Positions 32,932 through 38,778 of a stretch of 38,778 bases of DNA are shown here, one piece after another. The notes beneath the pieces are model-generated. The model did not search any database. It was not told the origin of the DNA and saw only the letters and a list, made by a program, of their open reading frames with translations. The DNA is from Actinomycetota bacterium (lineage in GTDB: Bacteria > Actinomycetota > Thermoleophilia > Solirubrobacterales > Solirubrobacteraceae). The stretch's first letter is position 1; each line of letters begins with the position of its first letter. The position numbers and the translations under genes were made by a program. The stretch spans positions 1 to 38,778 of the forward strand of contig VAYS01000032.1 in NCBI GenBank assembly GCA_005883215.1, in the 5' to 3' direction.

Positions 32932-33855
32932 ATGGTGTCCGCCCTGCTCGACGGCTCGGCCCCCGGTGCGCCCGAGGGCCCCGATGCTCGCGGATCGGGC
33001 CCGTCCACGGTCCCTCCGCCGGGCGCGGCGGCGCGCGCGTGGCCGCCGTGGACGGCGCCGCTGTCGCTGATCGGCGGGCTGGCCGCCGGGGTGATCGGCG
33101 GGGGTGTCGTACTGGCCGTGGTGGCGGCGGTGGCCGGCGCCAACCTCGCCCACCCGCCGCCCGCGCTCAATATCGGCGGGCTCGTGGTCCAGGACCTCGG
33201 GCTGGTGGCGGCGGCGATCGTGTTCGCCGGCCGGGTGGGCCGGCGCCCGCTGGCCCCCGACTTCGGGCTACGCCGCTCGCGCTGGAGGCTGGGCATCGGC
33301 CTGGCCGTCGGCGGGCTGGCGGCCACGCTGCTGTTCACGCTCCTGTGGACCAACCTGCTCGGCGCCCACCAGCCCGAGCACCTGCCCCGCGACCTAGGGG
33401 CCGATCGCAGCCTGGCGGCCCGGCTGGCGGTGGCCGGCGCGGTGGCGCTGGTGGCGCCGGTGTGCGAGGAGCTGTTCTTCCGCGGCTACTTCTACGCCGC
33501 GCTTCGCAATTGGCGCGGGCCGCTGACGGCCGCGCTGCTCACCGGGGTCACCTTCGGCCTGGTGCACGGCACCAGCACTCCGGCGGTCTACCTGGTCCCG
33601 CTGTCCTTCTTCGGCGTGGTGCTGTGCCTGATGTACCAGCGCACCGGATCCCTGTATCCCGGGATCGTCCTGCACTCGATCAACAACTCGCTCGCCTTCG
33701 GAGTCGACGAGCACTGGGGGTGGGAGATCCCGACCCTGATGGCGGTCGCCCTGGCGGTGATCTGGCTGCTGGCCCGGGGGCTCGCTCACGCCACCGCCCG
33801 GGCCGAGGCCGCCGCCCGGGCCCAGGCCGCCGCCCGGGCCCCGGCCCTGCCGTGA
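32932..33855 (+). CDS. CPBP-family intramembrane metalloprotease
   Basis: A 307-residue membrane protein with about eight helices and the three CPBP (Abi/CAAX protease-like) motifs: EELFFRGYFYAAL, FGLVHG and HSINNSLAF, which supply the Glu and His metal ligands. GGAG lies six bases before the ATG, and a TAAGCT hexamer overlaps the upstream stop codon. Its stop overlaps the GTG of the ABC ATPase gene (GTGA), linking it to the exporter. Members process prenylated or signal-like peptides, or give bacteriocin self-immunity; the role here is unknown. The tail has an Ala/Arg repeat. Confidence 0.88.
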   Translation: MVSALLDGSAPGAPEGPDARGSGPSTVPPPGAAARAWPPWTAPLSLIGGLAAGVIGGGVVLAVVAAVAGANLAHPPPALNIGGLVVQDLGLVAAAIVFAGRVGRRPLAPDFGLRRSRWRLGIGLAVGGLAATLLFTLLWTNLLGAHQPEHLPRDLGADRSLAARLAVAGAVALVAPVCEELFFRGYFYAALRNWRGPLTAALLTGVTFGLVHGTSTPAVYLVPLSFFGVVLCLMYQRTGSLYPGIVLHSINNSLAFGVDEHWGWEIPTLMAVALAVIWLLARGLAHATARAEAAARAQAAARAPALP

Positions 33856-34598
33856 GCGAGAACAACGCCGCCGTGCACGCCCACGGCCTGCGCAAGCACT
33901 ACGGCGAGCTCGTGGCCGTCGACGGGATCGACTTCGACGTGCGCGTCGGCGAGTGCTTCGGCCTGCTCGGACCCAACGGGGCGGGCAAGACCACGACCAT
34001 GAAGATGATCTACGGCCTGGCCGAGGTCGAGGAGGGCCAGCTCCAGGTCCTGGGCATGGACGTCTCCAGCCATCGCCGGGAGGTAAAGGCGCGGCTGGGC
34101 GTCGTGCCCCAGGCCGAGAACCTCGACCGCGAGCTGACCGTGCGCGAGAACCTGCTCGTCCAGGCCGGCTTCTTCGGCCTGCCGGACGAGTGGGCCCAGC
34201 GCCGCGCCGACGAGCTGCTCGGCCTGGCCGGCCTCAGCGCCCGCGCCGGTGCCCGGCCGATCGAGCTCTCCGGGGGCATGCGCCGGCGCCTGCTGATCGC
34301 CCGCGCGCTGATCAACGACCCGGCGCTGGTGGTCCTCGACGAGCCGACCACCGGCCTCGATCCCCAGGCCCGCCAATCGGTGTGGGAGCGCCTGGAGGCC
34401 CTGCGTGGCCGGGGGGTGACCTTGCTGCTGAGCACCCACTACATGGAGGAGGCCACGCGCCTGTGCGACCGTCTGGTGGTCATGGACACCGGTCGGATCG
34501 TCGCCCACGGCTCGCCGGCCGAGCTGATGGAGCGCTTCGGAGCGCCCAACCTGGAGGCCGTCTTCCTCCAGCTCACCGGCCGGGAGCTCGACGCGTGA
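33852..34598 (+). CDS. ABC transporter ATP-binding protein (ABC-2 exporter, NodI/DrrA-like)
   Basis: A 248-residue ATPase: Walker A GPNGAGKTT (about 36-44), Q-loop VVPQAENLD, signature LSGGMRRR, Walker B LVVLDEPTTGLD and H-loop STHYMEEA. The overall pattern matches exporters of the NodI/DrrA type. GTG 33852 overlaps the CPBP stop, and the stop overlaps the permease GTG. The C-terminal NLEAVFLQLTGREL is the usual end of this type. Confidence 0.94.
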   Translation: MSENNAAVHAHGLRKHYGELVAVDGIDFDVRVGECFGLLGPNGAGKTTTMKMIYGLAEVEEGQLQVLGMDVSSHRREVKARLGVVPQAENLDRELTVRENLLVQAGFFGLPDEWAQRRADELLGLAGLSARAGARPIELSGGMRRRLLIARALINDPALVVLDEPTTGLDPQARQSVWERLEALRGRGVTLLLSTHYMEEATRLCDRLVVMDTGRIVAHGSPAELMERFGAPNLEAVFLQLTGRELDA

Positions 34599-35407
34599 GC
34601 GCCGCCGCCCCGAGCGCCGGGGCAAGCGCCAGAGCCTGGGTGCACATACCCCACCCGTCCAGCGCGCTCGCCGTCTGGCGGCGCAACGCGCGCGTGTTCT
34701 CCAAGGTGTGGAAGGGCGCGCTGCTGCCCCAGTTCTTCGATCCGCTCTTCTACCTGCTGGCCCTGGGATTTGGCCTGGGCGCCTACGTGGCCCACGTCCA
34801 CGGGCTGGCCTACCGCGACTTCATCGCCCCCGGCCTGTGCGCATCGGCGGTCATGTGGGCGGCGATCTTCGAGACGACGTGGAACGTGTTCTTTCGCATG
34901 GAGGAGTCGCGCCTGTACGACGCCGTCCTGGCCACCCCGGTGGAGGTCGAGGACCTGGTCACCGGCGAGCTGCTGTGGGCGGCCACGCGCTCGCTGATCT
35001 ACGGCACCAGCTTTCTCGTCGTGATCGCGGCCCTGGGGTTCGTGGGCTCGCCGTGGGCGATCGCCCTGCCCCCGTTCCTCGCCCTGGGCGGCGCCTGCTT
35101 TGCCGCCATCGGGCTGACCTACACCTCGCTGATCCCCAAGATGGACTACTACACGTTCTTCTTCACCCTGTTCGTGACCCCGATGTTCCTGCTCGGGGGG
35201 ATCTTCTTTCCCTACGACCGGCTGCCCGACTGGGCCCAGGTGCTGGGGTGGCTGACGCCGCTGTATCACCTGGTGGCCATCGCCCGCAGCCTGGCCACCA
35301 GCCCCGACGCGCTCACCGTCCTGGGCCACGCCGCCTGGCTGGCCGCGGTCACCGCCGCGCTGTGGCTGGTGCCGGTGCGCGCCATGCGCCGGCGCCTGGT
35401 GGCCTGA
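34595..35407 (+). CDS. ABC-2 type permease (NodJ-like)
   Basis: A 270-residue membrane subunit with six expected helices, an N-terminal cytoplasmic stretch (1-45) and conserved ABC-2 features: FFDPLFYLLALGFGLG, FETTWNVFFRMEESRLYDAVLATPV and MFLLGGIFFPYDRLPDWAQ. GTG 34595 overlaps the ATPase stop, so transporter halves are translated together. Close in pattern to NodJ-like lipooligosaccharide exporters, but the substrate is unknown; the neighbouring glycosyltransferase and CPBP protease make a glycolipid or peptide possible. Confidence 0.92.
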   Translation: MSAAAPSAGASARAWVHIPHPSSALAVWRRNARVFSKVWKGALLPQFFDPLFYLLALGFGLGAYVAHVHGLAYRDFIAPGLCASAVMWAAIFETTWNVFFRMEESRLYDAVLATPVEVEDLVTGELLWAATRSLIYGTSFLVVIAALGFVGSPWAIALPPFLALGGACFAAIGLTYTSLIPKMDYYTFFFTLFVTPMFLLGGIFFPYDRLPDWAQVLGWLTPLYHLVAIARSLATSPDALTVLGHAAWLAAVTAALWLVPVRAMRRRLVA

Positions 35408-35421
35408 GAAGAAGGCAATAG

Positions 35422-35437
35422 GCCGGCTATCGCCGGC
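35422..35437. terminator. bidirectional hairpin between convergent genes
   Basis: GCCGGC-TATC-GCCGGC forms a 6-bp GC stem with a four-base loop between the permease stop and the convergent small membrane gene. No clear T-run on either side. Confidence 0.45.
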
Positions 35438-35442
35438 GGGCT

Positions 35443-35835
35443 CTAGGACGCCGCGCGGGTGCGACCCGACGGGCGGGGCCGACCGGGCGCCGCCGCCGTC
35501 CAGCGCGCCAAGAAGCCCAGACCGAGCCCGTACACCAGCAACCCCAGCAGCGTCCGCAGGCCGCGGTCGGCCCAGGCGTTGGAGGAGTGCGCGCCGAGCG
35601 CCTGAAACGGCGACAGGACGGCGTCGTTGGCGGAGTCGATGTCATGGCGGATGCCCGACTCCCGCCGCGGCGCGGGCGCGTACTGGCCCGACTGGTCGGC
35701 GCTGGTGATCCCGGCCACGCCGTTCTGGGAGGCGCGCGAGGCGGTCGAGGCCTGGTCCACGGCGAACAGCGCGAAGCTGAGGATCATCAGCGCGCTGAGC
35801 GCCAGCGCCGCCGCCCTTATCGCTCGCGCCACCAC
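35443..35835 (-). CDS. small membrane protein of unknown function
   Basis: A 130-residue protein with an N-terminal helix (about 8-26, perhaps a signal anchor), a polar outer segment (30-85), a second helix (about 92-112) and a basic tail. I recognise no family. The GTG at 35835 lies six bases after a TAATCT box, so the mRNA is expected to be leaderless; a second GTG follows at once. It is divergent from pyrE, sharing the promoter region. Confidence 0.65.
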   Translation of the reverse strand: MVARAIRAAALALSALMILSFALFAVDQASTASRASQNGVAGITSADQSGQYAPAPRRESGIRHDIDSANDAVLSPFQALGAHSSNAWADRGLRTLLGLLVYGLGLGFLARWTAAAPGRPRPSGRTRAAS

Positions 35836-35840
35836 GGAAC

Positions 35841-35847
35841 TAGATTA
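35841..35847. promoter_or_regulatory. shared divergent -10 element (pyrE / small membrane gene)
   Basis: TAGATTA reads as TAGATT on the plus strand and TAATCT on the minus strand, both TANNNT. The minus reading is six bases from the GTG at 35835; the plus reading is ten bases from an ATG at 35857 and 27 from the pyrE ATG. One symmetric element may start both transcripts. Confidence 0.5.
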
Positions 35848-35873
35848 GGAGCGCGCATGCGAGCCCTGGCCGA

Positions 35874-36428
35874 ATGGACGATCCCCGCCGCCGCCTGATC
35901 ACCGAGCTGCGTGAGCACGCCCTGGTGCTGGGCGAGGTGGTGCTGACCAGCGGAGCGCGCGCCCAGTACTACGTCGACGCCAAGCGCGCGATCCTGCGCC
36001 CCGCCGCCTTTGCCGCCCTGGGCGAGCTGGTGCTCGAGCGCGCCCGGCGCTGGGAGGCCACGGCGGTGGGGGGGATGACGATGGGGGCCGATCCGGTGGC
36101 CTGCGCGGCGCTGGCCGCCGGCGCCGGGGCGAAGGCGTTCTTCGTGCGCCAGGAGACCAAGGCCCACGGCCTGCAGCGACGCATCGAGGGCCCGCCGCTC
36201 GAACCCCAAGACCGCTGCCTGGTGGTCGAGGACGTCGTCACCACCGGGGGGTCGACGCTTGCGGCGATCGCCGCGCTACGCGACGCGGGCCGCACGATCT
36301 GCGGCGTGGTCAGCGTGCTCGACCGCCTGGCCGGCGGCTCGGCGGCGATCGAAGCGGCCGCCGCCGCTCCCTACGAGGCGCTGACCACGATCGACGATGT
36401 CTACCCCGAGCGCCCCGACCGCGCCTGA
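35874..36428 (+). CDS. pyrE: orotate phosphoribosyltransferase
   Basis: Converts orotate and PRPP to orotidine monophosphate in pyrimidine synthesis. The PRPP-binding loop VVEDVVTTGGSTLAAI is present, with YYVDAKRA near the N terminus and FFVRQETKAHGLQRRIEG in the mobile loop. At 184 residues it is a normal short form. No Shine-Dalgarno precedes ATG 35874. A 13-codon frame beginning at ATG 35857 overlaps the start in another frame. No other pyrimidine genes are nearby. Confidence 0.94.
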   Translation: MDDPRRRLITELREHALVLGEVVLTSGARAQYYVDAKRAILRPAAFAALGELVLERARRWEATAVGGMTMGADPVACAALAAGAGAKAFFVRQETKAHGLQRRIEGPPLEPQDRCLVVEDVVTTGGSTLAAIAALRDAGRTICGVVSVLDRLAGGSAAIEAAAAAPYEALTTIDDVYPERPDRA

Positions 36429-36444
36429 CCCTCAGCCGCCGCCG

Positions 36445-36470
36445 GCCCGGGCGCTCACCACGCGCCGGGC
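36445..36470. terminator. hairpin overlapping the stop of the convergent membrane gene
   Basis: GCCCGGGCGC and GCGCCGGGC pair with one bulge around a seven-base loop between pyrE and its convergent neighbour. It covers the neighbour's stop codon. No U-run. Confidence 0.4.
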
Positions 36471-36937
36471 GCTGCGCCGGGGCCGTTGGGCCCGACGACG
36501 ATCAGCCAGGTGGCGAACACGACGACGGCGGTGGTCACCGACAGCGCCATGCTCACCTCGATCAGCGGGCGCGGGCGCTGGCCGCGGCGCTCAGCGCTCA
36601 GCGACTTCAGCCACGCCGAGCCCCCGCGCGGCGCCCCTATGCCGGTGAGGCGCACGTAGCGGGCGTTGAGCCGATAGACGGCAAATCCCCACAGCCCCAT
36701 GGTCACCGGGCAGCCGACGATCGCCAGCGCATAGAAGGTGGGATACGACGGCTCGGCGAGCGCGGTGGCCCACAGCCAGGCGGTGGGGATCCCCACCCAC
36801 ATCCCCAGGCTGCCCAGCACGATCCCCGCGCCCAGCGCCAGCCGCCGAGCGCCGGGGGCCGCCCCGGGCTCCGGGCCGGGCCGGCGCTCGGGCCGGGACC
36901 CCGACCGGGCGGCTCGATGGAGGGCAAACGTCGACAA
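36455..36937 (-). CDS. small polytopic membrane protein of unknown function
   Basis: A 160-residue protein with a Pro/Arg-rich N terminus (10-32), helices near 33-55 and 65-88, a basic loop (92-125), and a last helix near 130-150. I recognise no family. The start is TTG 36937, with AGGAG six bases before it plus another directly adjacent. It follows gntR by 22 bases on the same strand and may be co-transcribed with it. Confidence 0.6.
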   Translation of the reverse strand: MSTFALHRAARSGSRPERRPGPEPGAAPGARRLALGAGIVLGSLGMWVGIPTAWLWATALAEPSYPTFYALAIVGCPVTMGLWGFAVYRLNARYVRLTGIGAPRGGSAWLKSLSAERRGQRPRPLIEVSMALSVTTAVVVFATWLIVVGPNGPGAAPGAW

Positions 36938-36959
36938 CTCCTGCTCCTAGTTCTTGGCG

Positions 36960-37835
36960 TCAGTAGTACCCGGTCCACGCCACGCGCAGCGGCCCGCGCG
37001 CGCTGCGCGCGGTGGAGGAGCCGGTGGCGGGGCGCACCCGGGTCGGACGCGGTGAGGCGTGGCGCTGGGCTTCGGCCGCGTACTCGGCGTTCTCGCGCTC
37101 GATCTCCCGGCGCCGTTGGGCGATCGAGCGCCGCATCCGGTCCTCGTAGGCCTCCGCCGCCCGCACCCGCGCCCGCAGCTCGTCGCGCGCGGCGCGCAGC
37201 TCCTCGGCGCTGAGCAGGCGCCCGGCGGCGGGCGGCCGGCGCGAGGCCGGCGCGTCGTCCAGCTCGGCCGCGCCGGGCAGCTCGGGCAGGCGCGCCAGGT
37301 CCTTGTCGAGCGCGATGATCTCGGCGCGCAGCGCCGCCCGCTCGCGCCCGCGCCGGCGCGCCTCCTCGGACTGGCCCGCGACCTCTCCGGACGCCTGGCC
37401 CGCGGCGGCTGCGGGCGGCTGGCCCGCGGCGGGTCCGAGCGGCCGCTGCCCGACCGCTGCGGGCGCGGGGCCGGCGCCCAGATCGCCGCCCAGGTACAGG
37501 GCCGCCGCCAGCTCCCGCGGCTCGATCCCGTGGGCCCGGGCCCGGGCCTCGGTGGCGGCGGCCAGCGCGGCCAGCTCGGGGCTGGTGGCCGCCCCCTCGG
37601 ACACGAAGGTGCCGCTGCCCTGGCGGGAGACCACCAGGCCCTGGTCCTCGAGCTTCTGGTAGGCGGCGCGGACGGTGTTGGGATTGACGCCGGCGCGCTG
37701 GGCGAGCTCGCGCACGGGCGGGAGGCGCTCGCCCGGGCGCACGCCCCCGGTGGCGATCAGCGTGCGCAGGCGCCACACCAGCTGGGTGGCAATCGGCAGG
37801 TCTCCTTCCCTCTCCAGCGTCGACGTCCGTGACAT
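36960..37835 (-). CDS. GntR-family transcriptional regulator (YtrA-like) with coiled-coil tail
   Basis: Residues 8-77 form the GntR winged helix: PIATQLVWRLRTLIATG, GERLPPVRELAQRAGVNPNTVRAAYQKLEDQGLV and SRQGSGTFV. Residues 80-115 match the short YtrA-type helical segment. After an Ala/Gly/Pro-rich linker (120-150), residues 155-265 are a charged, probably coiled-coil region, with no FCD or UTRA effector domain visible. I chose ATG 37835, seven bases after TAGTTT; an upstream in-frame ATG at 37871 lacks support. It is divergent from the Mce permease and probably controls it and itself. Confidence 0.85.
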   Translation of the reverse strand: MSRTSTLEREGDLPIATQLVWRLRTLIATGGVRPGERLPPVRELAQRAGVNPNTVRAAYQKLEDQGLVVSRQGSGTFVSEGAATSPELAALAAATEARARAHGIEPRELAAALYLGGDLGAGPAPAAVGQRPLGPAAGQPPAAAAGQASGEVAGQSEEARRRGRERAALRAEIIALDKDLARLPELPGAAELDDAPASRRPPAAGRLLSAEELRAARDELRARVRAAEAYEDRMRRSIAQRRREIERENAEYAAEAQRHASPRPTRVRPATGSSTARSARGPLRVAWTGYY

Positions 37836-37842
37836 AGCCAGA

Positions 37843-37848
37843 AAACTA
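37843..37848 (-). promoter_or_regulatory. -10 box of the gntR gene
   Basis: TAGTTT on the minus strand, seven bases before the gntR ATG. It overlaps the outer CTAGCACA repeat, so a protein bound there would block gntR transcription. Confidence 0.5.
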
Positions 37849-37853
37849 GCACA
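37846..37853. promoter_or_regulatory. CTAGCACA repeat, copy 1 (operator candidate)
   Basis: First copy of CTAGCACA, upstream of the -35 of the Mce promoter and overlapping the gntR -10. The second copy starts 44 bases away. Confidence 0.45.
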
Positions 37854-37858
37854 TTTGG

Positions 37859-37886
37859 TTGACGGACCCACAATCTGTGGTACATT
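37859..37886 (+). promoter_or_regulatory. promoter of the Mce/MlaE operon
   Basis: TTGACG, 16-base spacer, TACATT: the best sigma-70-type promoter in the window. The spacer contains CCACA-ATC-TGTGG, a perfect small inverted repeat. The expected start is near 37893, inside the second operator candidate. Confidence 0.75.
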
Positions 37887-37888
37887 GC

Positions 37889-37902
37889 GCTAGCACACTA
37901 GC
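37889..37902. promoter_or_regulatory. GCTAG-CACA-CTAGC operator candidate at the Mce transcription start
   Basis: Perfect inverted repeat with arms GCTAG and CTAGC, containing the second copy of CTAGCACA. It lies directly after the -10 box, a classic repressor position. Confidence 0.5.
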
Positions 37903-37950
37903 TCTCCCTTCTCGGGGAGCCGTTGAAACCGCCGCAGGAGCAGGAGGAAG

Positions 37951-38757
37951 ATGGTTCGCAGCGTCGCCGACCGGGCGTTTCTCCCCACCAAGGGCCTGCT
38001 GGAGGAGGTGGGGGACATGATGATCCTCACCGGCAAGACGCTGATGTCGGCGCTGCGCCCGCCCTATCCCTACGGAGAGGAGTTCGTCTCCCAGTTCCTG
38101 TTCGCCCTGCGCCTGTGCTGGCTGCCACTGACCATCACGATGATCGCCATCGACTACGGCGCGCCGGGGCTGCAGGCGGGCAACTTCCTCGTGCTGTTCG
38201 GCGCCCTGGACCGCCTGGGCGGCTTCTTCGTGCTGGCCACGATCCGGGAGTTCGCCCCCAACGTCTGCGCGATCATCATGGCCGGGGTGGCGGGCACGGC
38301 GATCACCGCCGACCTGGGCGCGCGCAAGATCCGCGAGGAGCTCGACGCCCTGCAGGTGCTGGGCGTGGACCCGGTCAAGAACATCGTCGTGCCGCGCTTT
38401 TTGGCGCTGATGCTGGTGACCGGGCTGTTCGACGTCTACGCCATCATCTTCGGGCTGTTCGGGGGCGTGCTGGCCAGCCTCCAGTTCCAGGCCCCGTTGG
38501 GCCCGTTCTTCGCCACCCTGCTCACCAACGCCTCGACCACCGACCTGTGGGGGTCGGTGCTCAAGACGACCATGTTCGGCGCGATCGTGGCGATCGTGTG
38601 CTGCTACAAGGGGATGACCGCCTCGGGCGGCGCCGAGGGGGTGGGCCGGGCGGTCAACCAGGCGGTGGTGATCGCGTTCTTGGGCGTGTTCGCGTTCAAC
38701 TACGTGTTCACCCAGACGCTGCTGGCCACCCACCCCGAGATCCTGGTGATCAAGTGA
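37951..38757 (+). CDS. MlaE/YrbE-family ABC permease (first gene of an Mce-type lipid transport operon)
   Basis: Integral membrane subunit of a lipid transporter, 268 residues, with five or so helices and the family core IREFAPNVCAIIMAGVAGTAITADLGARKIREELDALQVLGVDPVKNIVVPR. AGGAGG lies three bases before the ATG. The next gene starts at the overlapping ATG 38757, as in yrbEA-yrbEB pairs of mce operons. The promoter and GntR gene upstream suggest repression control, as known for mce1 and Mce1R in mycobacteria. Confidence 0.92.
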   Translation: MVRSVADRAFLPTKGLLEEVGDMMILTGKTLMSALRPPYPYGEEFVSQFLFALRLCWLPLTITMIAIDYGAPGLQAGNFLVLFGALDRLGGFFVLATIREFAPNVCAIIMAGVAGTAITADLGARKIREELDALQVLGVDPVKNIVVPRFLALMLVTGLFDVYAIIFGLFGGVLASLQFQAPLGPFFATLLTNASTTDLWGSVLKTTMFGAIVAIVCCYKGMTASGGAEGVGRAVNQAVVIAFLGVFAFNYVFTQTLLATHPEILVIK

Positions 38758-38778
38758 TGGTGCGTTCGTGGTTGGTGG
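38757..38778 (+). CDS. start of the next gene, probably a second YrbE permease (cut by the window end)
   Basis: ATG at 38757 overlaps the previous stop (TGATG arrangement) and opens a frame reading MVRSWLV. Only seven codons are visible, so identity is inferred from mce operon order. Confidence 0.4.

Noticed and set aside
33039..33851. Upstream extension of the ABC ATPase frame through the CPBP gene
   Set aside because: The ATPase fold begins at GTG 33852, which overlaps the CPBP stop; the extension is low-complexity Arg/Gly/Pro.

Overview
The window looks like a stretch of chromosomal core genome from a very GC-rich, Gram-positive-type actinobacterium. My best guess is a member of the Thermoleophilia (Solirubrobacterales-like). 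That guess rests on the GC content, the large number of GTG and TTG starts, the gene order, the actinobacterial -10 boxes (TANNNT) placed a few bases before start codons, a class E sortase, and an Mce-type operon start. It is an inference from general character, not from a database match. I see no insertion sequences, phage genes, CRISPR array or rRNA. There is one tRNA gene, tRNA-Lys(CUU).

Left part (1-12548, mostly + strand). First comes a quinol-cytochrome c reductase module: Rieske protein, a b6-like cytochrome b half, and a subunit IV-cytochrome c fusion. It is followed at once by two quinone genes, menG/ubiE and a polyprenyl diphosphate synthase, so the enzyme that uses menaquinone sits beside genes that make it. 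A convergent zinc-ribbon gene and a divergent tatC (the Rieske protein has a twin-arginine signal) lead to a TPR membrane protein and tRNA-Lys. Then come a DUF892-type ferritin-like stress protein with a basic tail, an alpha/beta hydrolase behind a palindromic operator candidate, and a tightly coupled run: a PLP lyase/aminotransferase with an apparently non-canonical start, wecB, a secreted clan GH-A glycosidase, and a membrane protein.

Middle part (12576-24261, all - strand). In transcription order this holds: response regulator, histidine kinase and HtrA protease (an envelope-stress cassette); TreT and an OtsA-like trehalose-6-phosphate synthase; the conserved replication/translation cluster rpsF, ssb, rpsR, rplI, dnaB, dnaC-like loader; and purA. 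An intrinsic terminator follows rpsF and ssb has its own promoter. A perfect CGAAC-N4-GTTCG (LexA-type) palindrome lies upstream of dnaB.

Right part (24284-38778). A degenerate M28-peptidase membrane protein and a class E sortase are followed by a tiny FlgM-like protein. The opposite strand carries thiL, infA and a class A penicillin-binding protein with a glycine-rich tail. Next, on the + strand, are a PIG-V-like mannosyltransferase, a HAD hydrolase, a CPBP protease and an ABC-2 exporter pair. A shared symmetric -10 element separates a small membrane protein from pyrE. The window closes with a GntR regulator divergent from an Mce-type MlaE/YrbE permease; the promoter between them (TTGACG-N16-TACATT) is bracketed by CTAGCACA repeats.

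No single obviously new multi-gene system stands out. The strongest leads are regulatory or small: the SOS-like box at dnaB, the orphan FlgM-like protein, the consistent leaderless start architecture with one apparent AUC start, the shared divergent promoter at pyrE, and the GntR/Mce control region.
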